Of a stretch of 13,050 bases of DNA, positions 1 to 7,560 are shown one piece after another. The notes below the pieces were generated by a model, which was not told where the DNA came from, ran no database searches, and saw only the letters and a program-made list of their open reading frames with translations. Position 1 is the stretch's first letter; each line of letters starts with the position of its first letter. This DNA is from Kiritimatiellia bacterium (lineage in GTDB: Bacteria; Verrucomicrobiota; Kiritimatiellia; RFP12; UBA1067), in NCBI GenBank assembly GCA_017547265.1, contig JAFYQC010000237.1, positions 1 to 13,050 of the forward strand. Direction: 5' to 3'. The position numbers and the translations under genes were made by a program.

Positions 1-98
1 CCCTTCAGCACCGCGACGGCGATGTTGACGGCCATCCCGGCGTATGTGACGCGCCGGACCTCGCGAACCGTCCTGTTCTCTGAAGCAATGGTTTCCAC
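1..98 (-). CDS. Probable cation diffusion facilitator (CDF) transporter, N-terminus only (runs off left edge)
   Basis: Only the first 32 codons are in the window. Reading leftward from a GTG at 98, the peptide has a short polar N-terminus, then REVRRVTYAGMAVNIAVAVL followed by KG. That pattern (charged R-x-x-R-R-V-T, then a first membrane helix containing V-N and ending in L-K-G) is typical of the start of CDF metal-efflux proteins. Family knowledge: these export Zn, Fe or Mn from the cytoplasm using the proton gradient. The start is constrained: an in-frame TAA lies four codons upstream of the GTG, and the next ATG falls inside the helix. A TATAAT box at 107-112 sits only 8 nt upstream, so the transcript would begin at or next to the start codon. 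The family call rests on about 30 residues and is tentative. Confidence 0.5.
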   Translation of the reverse strand, partial: METIASENRTVREVRRVTYAGMAVNIAVAVLK

Positions 99-106
99 TG
101 GCGTAG

Positions 107-121
107 ATTATACCAAAAAAA
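107..121 (-). promoter_or_regulatory. Promoter with T-tract directly upstream of TATAAT (CDF-like gene)
   Basis: On the minus strand seven T are followed by GG and then TATAAT (-10 at 107-112). No convincing -35 hexamer is visible 16-18 nt upstream, where the gapA terminator hairpin ends. The same T-tract-GG-TATA(A/C)T layout recurs at 3358-3370 and 11887-11900. Confidence 0.6.
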
Positions 122-156
122 GGGAACGACGAGGGCCGCCGGCGACCGGCGGCCCT
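115..156 (-). terminator. Rho-independent-like terminator after gapA
   Basis: A perfect 11-bp GC-rich stem (132-142 with 146-156) closes a 3-nt loop, 30 nt after the gapA stop. A run of seven T (115-121) follows 10 nt later, farther than in a classic intrinsic terminator. A smaller hairpin, GCCTT-loop-AAGGC (165-179), precedes it. Transcription probably ends here, but the T-tract also lies against the -10 box of the next gene. Confidence 0.7.
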
Positions 157-186
157 TGCGTTGTGCCTTGTGAAAAGGCGGCGAGC

Positions 187-1206
<1,020 letters not shown>

Positions 1207-1245
1207 TTACTCCTTGTGTTGTTGTTTGTTAGATTTCAGTTTGAA

Positions 1246-1497
1246 TTATTTCTTCTTCGCAGCCTTGGTCGCCTTGACGACCTTGCCGGCCTTGATGCAG
1301 CGGGCGCAGACGGTCATGCGCTTCGTGTTGCCCTTTCCATCCGTCGCGCGGACGGTCTGGAGGTTCGGGAGGAAGCGACGCTTCGTGATGCCGGTCGTGT
1401 GGAGACCGATGCCGCCCTTGTACTTCGGCGAACCCTTGCGGACGACGACATTGCCGACCGAAGGCCCCTTGCCGCAGATTTCACAGACTCTTGACAT
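1246..1497 (-). CDS. rpmB: Large ribosomal subunit protein bL28, zinc-binding form
   Basis: An 83-residue basic protein beginning MSRVCEICGK, with an HTTGITKRRFLPNLQ core (33-47) characteristic of bL28 and a lysine-rich tail. Cysteine pairs C5/C8 and C64/C67 form the CxxC...CxxC arrangement of the zinc-containing ('C+') form; many bacteria carry a cysteine-free paralogue. It binds 23S rRNA in the 50S subunit. The ATG at 1497 has AAAGGA about 8 nt upstream. It lies 24 nt after rpsA and 45 nt before gapA, suggesting co-transcription from the rpsA promoter. Confidence 0.95.
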   Translation of the reverse strand: MSRVCEICGKGPSVGNVVVRKGSPKYKGGIGLHTTGITKRRFLPNLQTVRATDGKGNTKRMTVCARCIKAGKVVKATKAAKKK

Positions 1498-1521
1498 TTT
1501 CGTGTTCCTTTCGTCTGGGGG

Positions 1522-3282
1522 TTAGTTGGACTCGCCGGGCTGCCACTCGACGTTGGCGAAGGCGTTGTCGAACGCGGCGGAAAGACCGCCGAGCGACTCG
1601 CTGCCGGCCGTCTTCGTGGAGGTCGTCGCGGGCGTTTCGCCTGCGGCCTCTGCCTCGAGGGCCTTGATTTCGTCCTCGGTCATCGACATCGCGCGGATGG
1701 AGAGGCCGATGCGGCGCTCTGCGCGGTCAACCTTGACGACCCTGGCCTCGACCTCCTGGCCGACGTCGAGAGCGTCCTTGACCTTCTCGACGCGCTGGTC
1801 GGAGATCTGGGAGATGTGGACGAGACCGTCAACGCCGTCCTCGAGCTCGACGAACGCGCCGAACGAGGCGACCTTGGAGACCTTGCCCTTGACGACCATG
1901 CCGACCGGGTACTTGGTGGCGATTTCCGTCCACGGATCGGTCTGGGCCTGCTTGAGGCCGAGAGAGATGCGCTGCTCCTTCGGGTTGACGTCGAGAACGA
2001 CCGCCTCGACTTCCTGGCCCTTCTGGAGGCACTCCGACGGATGGTTGATCTTCCTGGTCCAGCTCATGTCGCTGACGTGGATCATGCCGTCGATGCCCTC
2101 TTCGAGCTCGACGAACGCGCCGTACGCCGTGAAGTTGCGAACCTTGCCCTTGACCTTCGAGCCGACCGGGAAGCGGTCCTGGACCGTGTCCCAGGGGTTC
2201 GCCTGGGTCTGGCGGATGCCGAGGGCGATCTTCTGGTTCTCGACGTCGATCGAGAGAACGACGACCTGGACTTCATCGCCGACGTTGAGCATATCGCTCG
2301 CGCGGGCGACGCGCTTGGTCCAGCTGAACTCGGAGATGTGGACGAGACCCTCGATGCCGGGGGCGATTTCGACGAACGCACCGTAGGCGGCGAGATTGAC
2401 GACCTTGCCCTGCACGCGCGCGCCGACCGGGAACTGGTCCTGGATGGCGTCCCACGGATTGGGCATGGTCTGCTTGAGGCCGAGCGAAACGCGCTCGCGC
2501 TCGCGGTCGACGTCGAGCACCATGACGTCGAGCTCCTGGCCGACCTTGATGATCTCGCTCGGGTGCTTGATGCGCGCCCAGCTCATGTCGGTGATGTGGA
2601 GAAGACCGTCGATCGCGTCCTCGATGGAGACGAACGCGCCGAAGTCGGTGATGTTCTTCACGCGGCCCTTGCGGATCTCGCCCTTCTGGAGCGAGGCGAG
2701 GAGCTCGGCCTTCTTCTCGGCCTGGACGCCCTCGATGAGCTCGCGACGCGAAACGATGAGGTTGCGCCTCTCGTTGGAAATCTTGATGACCTTGAAGTCG
2801 TAGGTCTGCCCGACGTAGGGCTCGAGGTCCTTGACGGGGGCGACTTCGATCTGGCTGCCGGGGAGGAACGCCTCCACGTCGTCGATCTGGACGAGGAGAC
2901 CGCCCCTGACCGCGCTCTTGATCGTGCCAGTGACGACGCACCCTTCGACGTAGCGCTCGAGGATCTTCTCCCAGCGGATCTTTTCGTCCGCGGCGCGCTT
3001 GGAGAGGACGACCATGCCGGTCTTGTCGTTCTCGAGCTCGCGGAGCATTACGGTTACCTTGTCGCCGGGCTTGACTTCGGCGCCTTCGCCGAATTCGGAG
3101 ATGTCGATCGACCCCTCGGACTTATAGCCGATGTCGATAAAGACTTCGTCGCCCTTGATTGCGCTGACGGTGCCTTCAACGAGGCTGCCGTTCTTGAACT
3201 TCGACTCCTGCCCTGCCTGGGCGAGAAGCTCCGCCATCGCGGCGGACTTTTCTCCCTTGGGAGTCGGCTTTCTGATTGCCAT
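1522..3282 (-). CDS. rpsA: Small ribosomal subunit protein bS1 (six S1 domains)
   Basis: A 586-residue protein, slightly longer than the 557 residues of E. coli S1. It contains six S1/OB-fold RNA-binding repeats at about 32-96, 115-181, 201-270, 286-357, 373-444 and 460-531. Repeats 3-6 carry the conserved GAFV...GL(V/L)H(I/V)S core, while repeats 1 and 2 are divergent, as expected for the ribosome-docking domains of S1. A low-complexity acidic tail follows (534-586). S1 helps the 30S subunit bind and unfold mRNA leaders. The ATG at 3282 has no Shine-Dalgarno; it follows an A-rich single-stranded-looking stretch and two short hairpins, resembling the S1-autoregulated E. coli leader. It is the first gene of the rpsA-rpmB-gapA unit. 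Confidence 0.95.
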   Translation of the reverse strand: MAIRKPTPKGEKSAAMAELLAQAGQESKFKNGSLVEGTVSAIKGDEVFIDIGYKSEGSIDISEFGEGAEVKPGDKVTVMLRELENDKTGMVVLSKRAADEKIRWEKILERYVEGCVVTGTIKSAVRGGLLVQIDDVEAFLPGSQIEVAPVKDLEPYVGQTYDFKVIKISNERRNLIVSRRELIEGVQAEKKAELLASLQKGEIRKGRVKNITDFGAFVSIEDAIDGLLHITDMSWARIKHPSEIIKVGQELDVMVLDVDRERERVSLGLKQTMPNPWDAIQDQFPVGARVQGKVVNLAAYGAFVEIAPGIEGLVHISEFSWTKRVARASDMLNVGDEVQVVVLSIDVENQKIALGIRQTQANPWDTVQDRFPVGSKVKGKVRNFTAYGAFVELEEGIDGMIHVSDMSWTRKINHPSECLQKGQEVEAVVLDVNPKEQRISLGLKQAQTDPWTEIATKYPVGMVVKGKVSKVASFGAFVELEDGVDGLVHISQISDQRVEKVKDALDVGQEVEARVVKVDRAERRIGLSIRAMSMTEDEIKALEAEAAGETPATTSTKTAGSESLGGLSAAFDNAFANVEWQPGESN

Positions 3283-3350
3283 TTGTTCTTTACTTTAGTT
3301 TGTTAGTGTTCGCGGTTTTCAGCCGCGTCCGCCCCGTCTTTGGGCGCGGA
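3283..3350 (-). promoter_or_regulatory. rpsA 5' leader with two small hairpins and no Shine-Dalgarno
   Basis: About 68 nt between the predicted transcription start and the rpsA ATG. Hairpin one (3329-3349) pairs CCGCGCCC with GGGGCGG with one bulged G. Hairpin two (3311-3327) is CGCGG, a 7-nt loop, then CCGCG. The final ~28 nt before the ATG are A-rich and lack any purine-rich Shine-Dalgarno. In enterobacteria a structured leader with no strong Shine-Dalgarno mediates S1 autoregulation; applying that here is inference. Confidence 0.45.
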
Positions 3351-3357
3351 GTTATAT

Positions 3358-3387
3358 AGTATACCAAAAACCCTTGTGGGGATGCAA
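3358..3387 (-). promoter_or_regulatory. Promoter of the rpsA-rpmB-gapA unit
   Basis: TATACT (3358-3363) preceded by GG and five T, with a weak candidate -35 TTGCAT (3382-3387) at 18-nt spacing. The -35 candidate lies in the loop of the hairpin described at 3364-3400, so termination of the upstream gene and initiation here use the same DNA. Confidence 0.6.
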
Positions 3388-3400
3388 TCGGGCTTTTTGG
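3364..3400 (-). terminator. Terminator-like hairpin after the Na/Pi transporter gene, overlapping the rpsA promoter
   Basis: CCAAAAA-G-CCC (3400-3390) pairs with GGGTTTTTGG (3373-3364), leaving one bulged G and a 16-nt loop. It starts 5 nt after the TAA of the transporter gene. The stem is A/T-rich and its descending arm supplies the T-run. It is weaker than the gapA terminator, and its T-GG end abuts the rpsA -10 box. Confidence 0.45.
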
Positions 3401-3405
3401 CGTTT

Positions 3406-5073
3406 TTAGCGCTTGCCGCCGGCGAGAGTCTCGGCGCAGTTGAGGTAATAGGCGCGAATGCGCTCGTAGGCGTTGATTACGTCAAGCTCGCCCAACACGC
3501 GGATCGACGAACCGGGATCCTCGGGTCCGACGCGGCCGAGCTGGATGCGGCGGCACTCGCGGATGTACGCGTGGATCTCAGACGAACGCTTCTGCAGGGG
3601 CTCAAGGTCGAAGGGAGTGCGCGGCGAGCGAATGAGGGGCGTTATGTCGGCCGCGAACGACGCCACCTTGTCGTGGACATCGAGAAGGAGCGCCACGGAC
3701 TGCTCGGACATCTTCTGGCCCTGCTTCCTGAGGCGCTTCACGACCTTGAGCACCTGGGCGCACTCGTCGGAGACCGACTCAAGCTCGTCCGTGAGCCTGA
3801 GGAGACGCTGCGCGCGCTCGGCGACGTCGCGCGGGAGACGCTTCGACATCATGCTGCCGAGGAATTCGGTGACCTCGCGCTGGACATTGTCGAGAATGTC
3901 TTCGCGGTGGACTATGTGCTTCTCGGGCCCGTCGTCATCCTCGGTCTCGCCCGAGAGCACCTTGCGGGCGCAGTCGAGAAGCTCGAGGTTGGAGCGCTTC
4001 ATGAAGTCCACTTCGAGAAGCGCCTGGTCGCACGCGAGGACGGGCGATATCTTCGCGCCGAACCGGAGCGCGGAAAGGTGCGGCTTTTCGTCCTCGGGCT
4101 GCGGTACAAGACGCTCGACGAGGCGGCAAAATGGCTTCACGATCGGGAAGAAGATAAGCCCGCGGCAGACGGCGAAGAGCGTGTCCGTCACGGCAATCGC
4201 GGCCATCGTATGCGGGTTGCCGACCTCGTCGCACCCGGGGAAAAGCATCTTGCCGAACCACACGAAGAAGCCGAAGAACCAGATAAGGACTATCGAGCCG
4301 AGGAGGTTGGAGAGCGTATGCGAGAGCGCGGTGCGGCGGGCATCCGCGGTGCCGCCGATTGCGGCGATCCAGCCGGTCGCCGTAGTGCCGATGTTCGCGC
4401 CAAAGAGGACGGCTATCGCGACTTCATAGGTTATGAGCCCCTGGGCGGCGAGCGCCATGGCGATGGCTATCGTAGCGGCCGAGGACTGGACAACCGCCGT
4501 AAATACCATCGCGACCGCGGCGACAGCGAAAACGCCGGAAATCGACTTCGCGGAAAGGCGCGTAAACATCGCGGCGACTTCGGGATCCTCGCGGATGGGG
4601 GAAACGCCCTTCGACATGAAGTAAAGCCCGAGGAAAACAAGCCCAAGGCCGATTATGGTGAGGCCCAGGTTGTGGACCCTCTCGCCCCTGAGGAAGAAGT
4701 ACAGGATTCCGCCAAGCCCGAGACCGAGGAAGCCGAGGAGCTGGGGATCGGGCGCGTAGGCGATGATCCAGATTGTCGCCGTAGTGCCGATGTTCGCACC
4801 AATCAAGACGGCAAACGCCTGCGGGAGAGTCATGAGCGCCGTCGAAACGAAGCCGACAAGCATCACGGTGATGATCGACGACGACTGGACGATCATCGTG
4901 GAGACAATGCCCGAGCCGATGCCGACAATGCGGTGGCTCGTCGCCTTGGCCATGAACTTGCGAAGCCCCCCGCCGGCCGTCGCCTGGAGACCCTCGGAAA
5001 GATGCTTCATCCCGAGGAGAAATATCCCAAGTCCGCCAATCAGCGGAGGCAGGATGGCAAGGGACATGCTCAT
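3406..5073 (-). CDS. Na/Pi-cotransporter II-related protein with C-terminal PhoU-like domain
   Basis: A 555-residue membrane protein with the inverted-repeat PNaS (SLC34-like) fold. Repeat one has QSSS at 63-66 and GANIGTTAT at 92-100; repeat two has QSSA at 196-199 and GANIGTTAT at 225-233. These QSSS and GANIGTT motifs define the substrate and sodium site in this family. Hydrophobic helices span about 5-315, and a charged helical PhoU-like region spans about 340-550, the usual layout of bacterial YjbB/NptA-like proteins. Likely role: sodium-coupled phosphate transport, with direction and regulation unknown. Its ATG overlaps the stop of the upstream membrane protein gene (ATGA), implying translational coupling. 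It ends 5 nt before the terminator-like hairpin that precedes rpsA. Confidence 0.9.
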   Translation of the reverse strand: MSMSLAILPPLIGGLGIFLLGMKHLSEGLQATAGGGLRKFMAKATSHRIVGIGSGIVSTMIVQSSSIITVMLVGFVSTALMTLPQAFAVLIGANIGTTATIWIIAYAPDPQLLGFLGLGLGGILYFFLRGERVHNLGLTIIGLGLVFLGLYFMSKGVSPIREDPEVAAMFTRLSAKSISGVFAVAAVAMVFTAVVQSSAATIAIAMALAAQGLITYEVAIAVLFGANIGTTATGWIAAIGGTADARRTALSHTLSNLLGSIVLIWFFGFFVWFGKMLFPGCDEVGNPHTMAAIAVTDTLFAVCRGLIFFPIVKPFCRLVERLVPQPEDEKPHLSALRFGAKISPVLACDQALLEVDFMKRSNLELLDCARKVLSGETEDDDGPEKHIVHREDILDNVQREVTEFLGSMMSKRLPRDVAERAQRLLRLTDELESVSDECAQVLKVVKRLRKQGQKMSEQSVALLLDVHDKVASFAADITPLIRSPRTPFDLEPLQKRSSEIHAYIRECRRIQLGRVGPEDPGSSIRVLGELDVINAYERIRAYYLNCAETLAGGKR

Positions 5074-5507
5074 GTGCCGGGCTCTTCCTCCTGGCCCTGC
5101 TTGTGCTCCTTGCCGTCACCGATGCCAAAGACCTTCTCGACCTTCCAGGGATAGAACATGCCGTACATGCCGATTACGGCGATGACATACATGAGAACTA
5201 CGAGCAAGTGGATCGGCGCAAAGCCGCTTTCAGGCACCATAAGCCGCGTAAACCTGAAGACTGTCGCGGGCAAAAGCATGAAAATGCCCATTATTGCGCG
5301 CGTAATGAGGTGGGGGCGCATCCAGAGGAAAGTAAGGACGGTCAGAACGGCCGCAAGAATCCAGACGAAAAGACCGCCCGTGCGCTCCTTCATGAGAATC
5401 ATGTCAAACACGTCGATTCCGATCGTGTCGCACTCAAACGCCGTCCAAAACCAAGCGACGGCGGTCAAAACCGCCGCCAAGACATCTGCGCTTTTCTTAT
5501 TCATCAT
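5070..5507 (-). CDS. Small four-helix membrane protein of unknown function
   Basis: 145 residues, family not recognised. Four hydrophobic segments are visible at about 7-24, 45-63, 69-85 and 98-119, followed by a polar, charged tail (121-145) rich in E, K, G and Q. The start is one of two adjacent ATGs (5507 or 5504), only 9 nt after the encoded CCA end of tRNA-Cys and with no Shine-Dalgarno, so the mRNA would be almost leaderless if the tRNA is cut out by 3' processing. Its stop overlaps the Na/Pi-transporter start by 4 nt, suggesting a partner role to that transporter; this rests on context only. Confidence 0.8.
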   Translation of the reverse strand: MMNKKSADVLAAVLTAVAWFWTAFECDTIGIDVFDMILMKERTGGLFVWILAAVLTVLTFLWMRPHLITRAIMGIFMLLPATVFRFTRLMVPESGFAPIHLLVVLMYVIAVIGMYGMFYPWKVEKVFGIGDGKEHKQGQEEEPGT

Positions 5508-5516
5508 CAGAAAAGT

Positions 5517-5590
5517 TGGAGGTGGGTAGCGGAGTTGAACCGCTGTAAGCGGATTTGCAGTCCGCTACCTAACCGCTCGGCCAACCCACC
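5517..5590 (-). tRNA. tRNA-Cys (anticodon GCA)
   Basis: 74 nt including an encoded CCA (5517-5519). The 7-bp acceptor stem GGTGGGT/ACCCACC, the anticodon stem GCGGA/TCCGC around loop CTGCAAA (anticodon GCA), and the T stem AGCGG/CCGCT with loop TTCAACT all pair. The discriminator base is U73, the key cysteine identity base. A sigma-70-like promoter lies just upstream at 5615-5644. No intrinsic terminator separates the tRNA from the membrane protein gene 9 nt downstream. Confidence 0.97.
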
Positions 5591-5614
5591 TATGGTTTGA
5601 ACCAAACTGAAGAT

Positions 5615-5644
5615 AGTATATCAGTTTTCGCCCGCGACTGTCAA
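5615..5644 (-). promoter_or_regulatory. Sigma-70-type promoter for tRNA-Cys
   Basis: Consensus -35 TTGACA (5639-5644), 18-nt spacer and -10 TATACT (5615-5620), placing the start about 17 nt before the mature tRNA 5' end. The TGA inside TTGACA is the stop codon of the preceding YhcH-family gene. This is the strongest -35/-10 pair in the window. Confidence 0.85.
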
Positions 5645-6102
5645 TAGAGCACCTTGACGATGGCCTTGCGAACGCGCGTGCCGGGAACGTCGGTGTGACA
5701 CGGGGCGTGGGCGACGAACGGCTCGAAGATGATACACTCACCTGGCTTTACTGGCTGCATCGGGCACTTTGCGTCGAAAAGCGCGCCATCGCCCTTATCG
5801 TCAAAAGGACCGTTTGCGACTTCCTCGGGAAGATCGGGAACGCCAAAAAGCTCCGTACCCGTGATCGGCGCCTGGACGTCGACATAGCGCTTGTGGAACT
5901 CCGGGCGCTGCACTTCGCCGATGGGCTTCAAGTCGTTTTCGCAGATTATCGCATAGACGCGGTCGCCGTCGATTTCTTGCCTTCCGAGCGGCAGATCCTT
6001 GAGATCGGGCCTACGCAAAAACTCGAACGCCTTTGCGTACTTTTCTCCGAGCGCCGCAACTGCGGCATCGTCGTCTATCCTGATGAGCTTGGCGTTGTTC
6101 AT
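5641..6102 (-). CDS. YhcH/YjgK/YiaL family protein (DUF386)
   Basis: 153 residues, the normal length for this cupin-like family, whose members include TabA and YhcH and are linked to sialic acid and other sugar metabolism; their biochemistry is only partly known. Visible hallmarks are LPLGRQEIDGDRVYA (37-51), the metal-site-like EFHKRYVDVQ (68-77) and PFVAHAPCH (128-136), followed by KAIVKV near the C-terminus. Start ATG 6102 has a strong AGGAGG Shine-Dalgarno 7 nt upstream. It follows the NYN gene by 19 nt and is the last gene before the tRNA-Cys promoter. It could process a sugar released by the nearby GH2 enzyme; that link is inference. Confidence 0.88.
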   Translation of the reverse strand: MNNAKLIRIDDDAAVAALGEKYAKAFEFLRRPDLKDLPLGRQEIDGDRVYAIICENDLKPIGEVQRPEFHKRYVDVQAPITGTELFGVPDLPEEVANGPFDDKGDGALFDAKCPMQPVKPGECIIFEPFVAHAPCHTDVPGTRVRKAIVKVLY

Positions 6103-6121
6103 GTGTTGTCCTCCTTTTTTG

Positions 6122-6631
6122 TTACGAAGCGAATATGCGCTTCACTTCCTTTTTGAAGTCCTTGTCGTCCGTGCGCACCTCGATGCGCCGGATGTCACCG
6201 CGGAAGCGCGCCATCTTGAGAAAGTCGCAGATGAACTTGTCGGCGCGATGCGCGCCTACGCCGCCAGTGTATGAGACACGCACCCTTCCTTCGACGGTCG
6301 ACGACGCGCGCGGTCCGTCGAGAACGATCCATACAAAATCAGACGAATGCTCCGCGACGTGCGCCTTCGCCTGCGCGATGAGTTCGGCGCGGTCCTTCGC
6401 GACTTTGTTTGCGCCGAGGATCATGTTCCAACCGTCGACGATGACGAGCCGTCCGTCAGGCGGCAGCGAGGCGAGGTCGTTTGCAGCGAGAACGGCGAGG
6501 TCAAAGTGCGCGAAGAGCATTTCGTTCTCGGTCTTGAGCCGAAGGTTTTCGGCGGCGGCCTTGGTGAGCGCCGTCTGAAGTTCGCGAACGCGCACGAGCC
6601 GCGCCGCCTCGATCATGTCCTGTGCATTCAC
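6122..6631 (-). CDS. NYN-domain (YacP-like) predicted RNase
   Basis: 169 residues. Residues 7-45 form a charged heptad-like helix, probably a coiled coil. From about 62 the NYN/PIN-like nuclease fold is recognisable: VIVDGWNM (63-70, acidic D66), IVLDG (102-106, D105), HRADKFI (128-134, D131) and TDDKDF (154-159, D155/D156). These acidic residues match the metal-binding set of NYN proteins. The YacP/Rae1 relatives act as ribosome-associated or mRNA-cleaving RNases; the substrate here is unknown. The GTG start at 6631 overlaps the prmC stop (GTGA), so translation is probably coupled. The N-terminal helix extension is an addition to the minimal domain. Confidence 0.82.
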   Translation of the reverse strand: MNAQDMIEAARLVRVRELQTALTKAAAENLRLKTENEMLFAHFDLAVLAANDLASLPPDGRLVIVDGWNMILGANKVAKDRAELIAQAKAHVAEHSSDFVWIVLDGPRASSTVEGRVRVSYTGGVGAHRADKFICDFLKMARFRGDIRRIEVRTDDKDFKKEVKRIFAS

Positions 6632-7524
6632 GAAAGCACCCCCGATGCATAGCGGTCGTGGCCGGCGAAGTCCTTCTCGATCTTCACTTCGCCAAAGCCA
6701 TAGTCGGCCATGAGCTTCGCGAGCGCCGCACCCTGGCCCTCGCCTATCTCGAAGAACACCGCCCCTCCCGGCTTAAGTATGTTTAACGCGTCGCCGAGAT
6801 AGCGGTCGTAGAAGTCGAGCCCCGTAACGCCGCCATCGAGCGCAAGGCGTGGCTCGTAGTCGCGGACGCGCGGATCGAGCGTATCGCATACGGAGCTTTC
6901 GATATACGGCGGGTTTGAAACTATCACGTCGACGCATTCCGGCTCGTCGAAGTCGTCAAGCCCGTCGGCAACCGCGAACTTCACCCTTTCCGCAAGTCCG
7001 CACTTAGCGGCGTTCTCCTGCGCGAGCGCGATTGCGTCCTCCGAAACGTCCGTTCCGAGAAACGCCGCGTCGCCCGTGAACTCCTGCGCGAGCGAGAGGA
7101 CTATCGCGCCGGTGCCAGTGCCAACATCGACGACTACTGGCGGGAGAGAAGTGTTTGAGTGTTTGAGTGTTTGAGTTGTGAGTTTGTTGAGATGCGCGAG
7201 AACGCGAGTGACGAGTTCTTCAGTCTCGGGGCGGGGAATAAGCGCGCGGCGGTCGCACTTCAGCGTGAGGTGGCGGAAATCCCACTCGCCTATGACGTAC
7301 TGGACCGGCTCGCCGTTTGCAAGCCGCGCCATTCCGCGCCGCATCGCCTCGAGCCATTTCTCGGGGACTTCCTTCTCGAGATGCGAGGCAAGTGTGCCGC
7401 GCCCCGTCTTGAGAAGACGCGCGGCGAGAAGCTCGGCCGCCACCTGCGCATCAGGCACGGCCTTCGCCTGAAGATAGGCGCCCGCCTTGGCAATCGTCTC
7501 ACGCCAAATCACGGCACTCCCCAC
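6628..7524 (-). CDS. prmC: Peptide chain release factor N5-glutamine methyltransferase
   Basis: 298 residues, close to the family norm. The N-terminal helical bundle contains EPVQYVIGEWDF (72-83) and the hinge IPRPETEELV (96-105). The SAM-binding motif is VDVGTGTGAI (132-141), and the substrate-glutamine motif NPPY is at 204-207. PrmC methylates the GGQ glutamine of RF1 and RF2. A polar insertion of unusual composition (residues 113-128) sits between the N-domain and motif I and is encoded by three tandem 8-bp repeats. The GTG at 7524 has no clear Shine-Dalgarno; a second in-frame GTG at 7512 is preceded by GGGGAG at 4 nt and is a real alternative. It lies 36 nt after the GH2 gene. Confidence 0.95.
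   Translation of the reverse strand: MGSAVIWRETIAKAGAYLQAKAVPDAQVAAELLAARLLKTGRGTLASHLEKEVPEKWLEAMRRGMARLANGEPVQYVIGEWDFRHLTLKCDRRALIPRPETEELVTRVLAHLNKLTTQTLKHSNTSLPPVVVDVGTGTGAIVLSLAQEFTGDAAFLGTDVSEDAIALAQENAAKCGLAERVKFAVADGLDDFDEPECVDVIVSNPPYIESSVCDTLDPRVRDYEPRLALDGGVTGLDFYDRYLGDALNILKPGGAVFFEIGEGQGAALAKLMADYGFGEVKIEKDFAGHDRYASGVLS
7151..7174. repeat. 8-bp tandem repeat, three copies, inside prmC
   Basis: GTGTTTGA on the plus strand (TCAAACAC on the coding strand) repeats three times exactly, followed by a degenerate related tract to about 7191. It encodes residues 118-125. The unit is not a multiple of three, so loss or gain of one copy would shift the prmC frame upstream of the catalytic motifs. 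Confidence 0.9.
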
Positions 7525-7560
7525 CTGCTATAGACGCAAGTTCTGACATCTGGCATGACT

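Noticed and set aside
1838..2660. DNA-level tandem repeats in rpsA
   Set aside because: They reflect homologous S1 protein domains that have diverged, not a recent DNA duplication.
1816..3306. 496-codon plus-strand open frame opposite rpsA
   Set aside because: It mirrors the repeated S1 domains and has the same biased composition; it is an antisense shadow.
3340..5154. 604-codon plus-strand open frame opposite the Na/Pi transporter
   Set aside because: Antisense shadow of a clear membrane protein gene, with no recognisable motifs.
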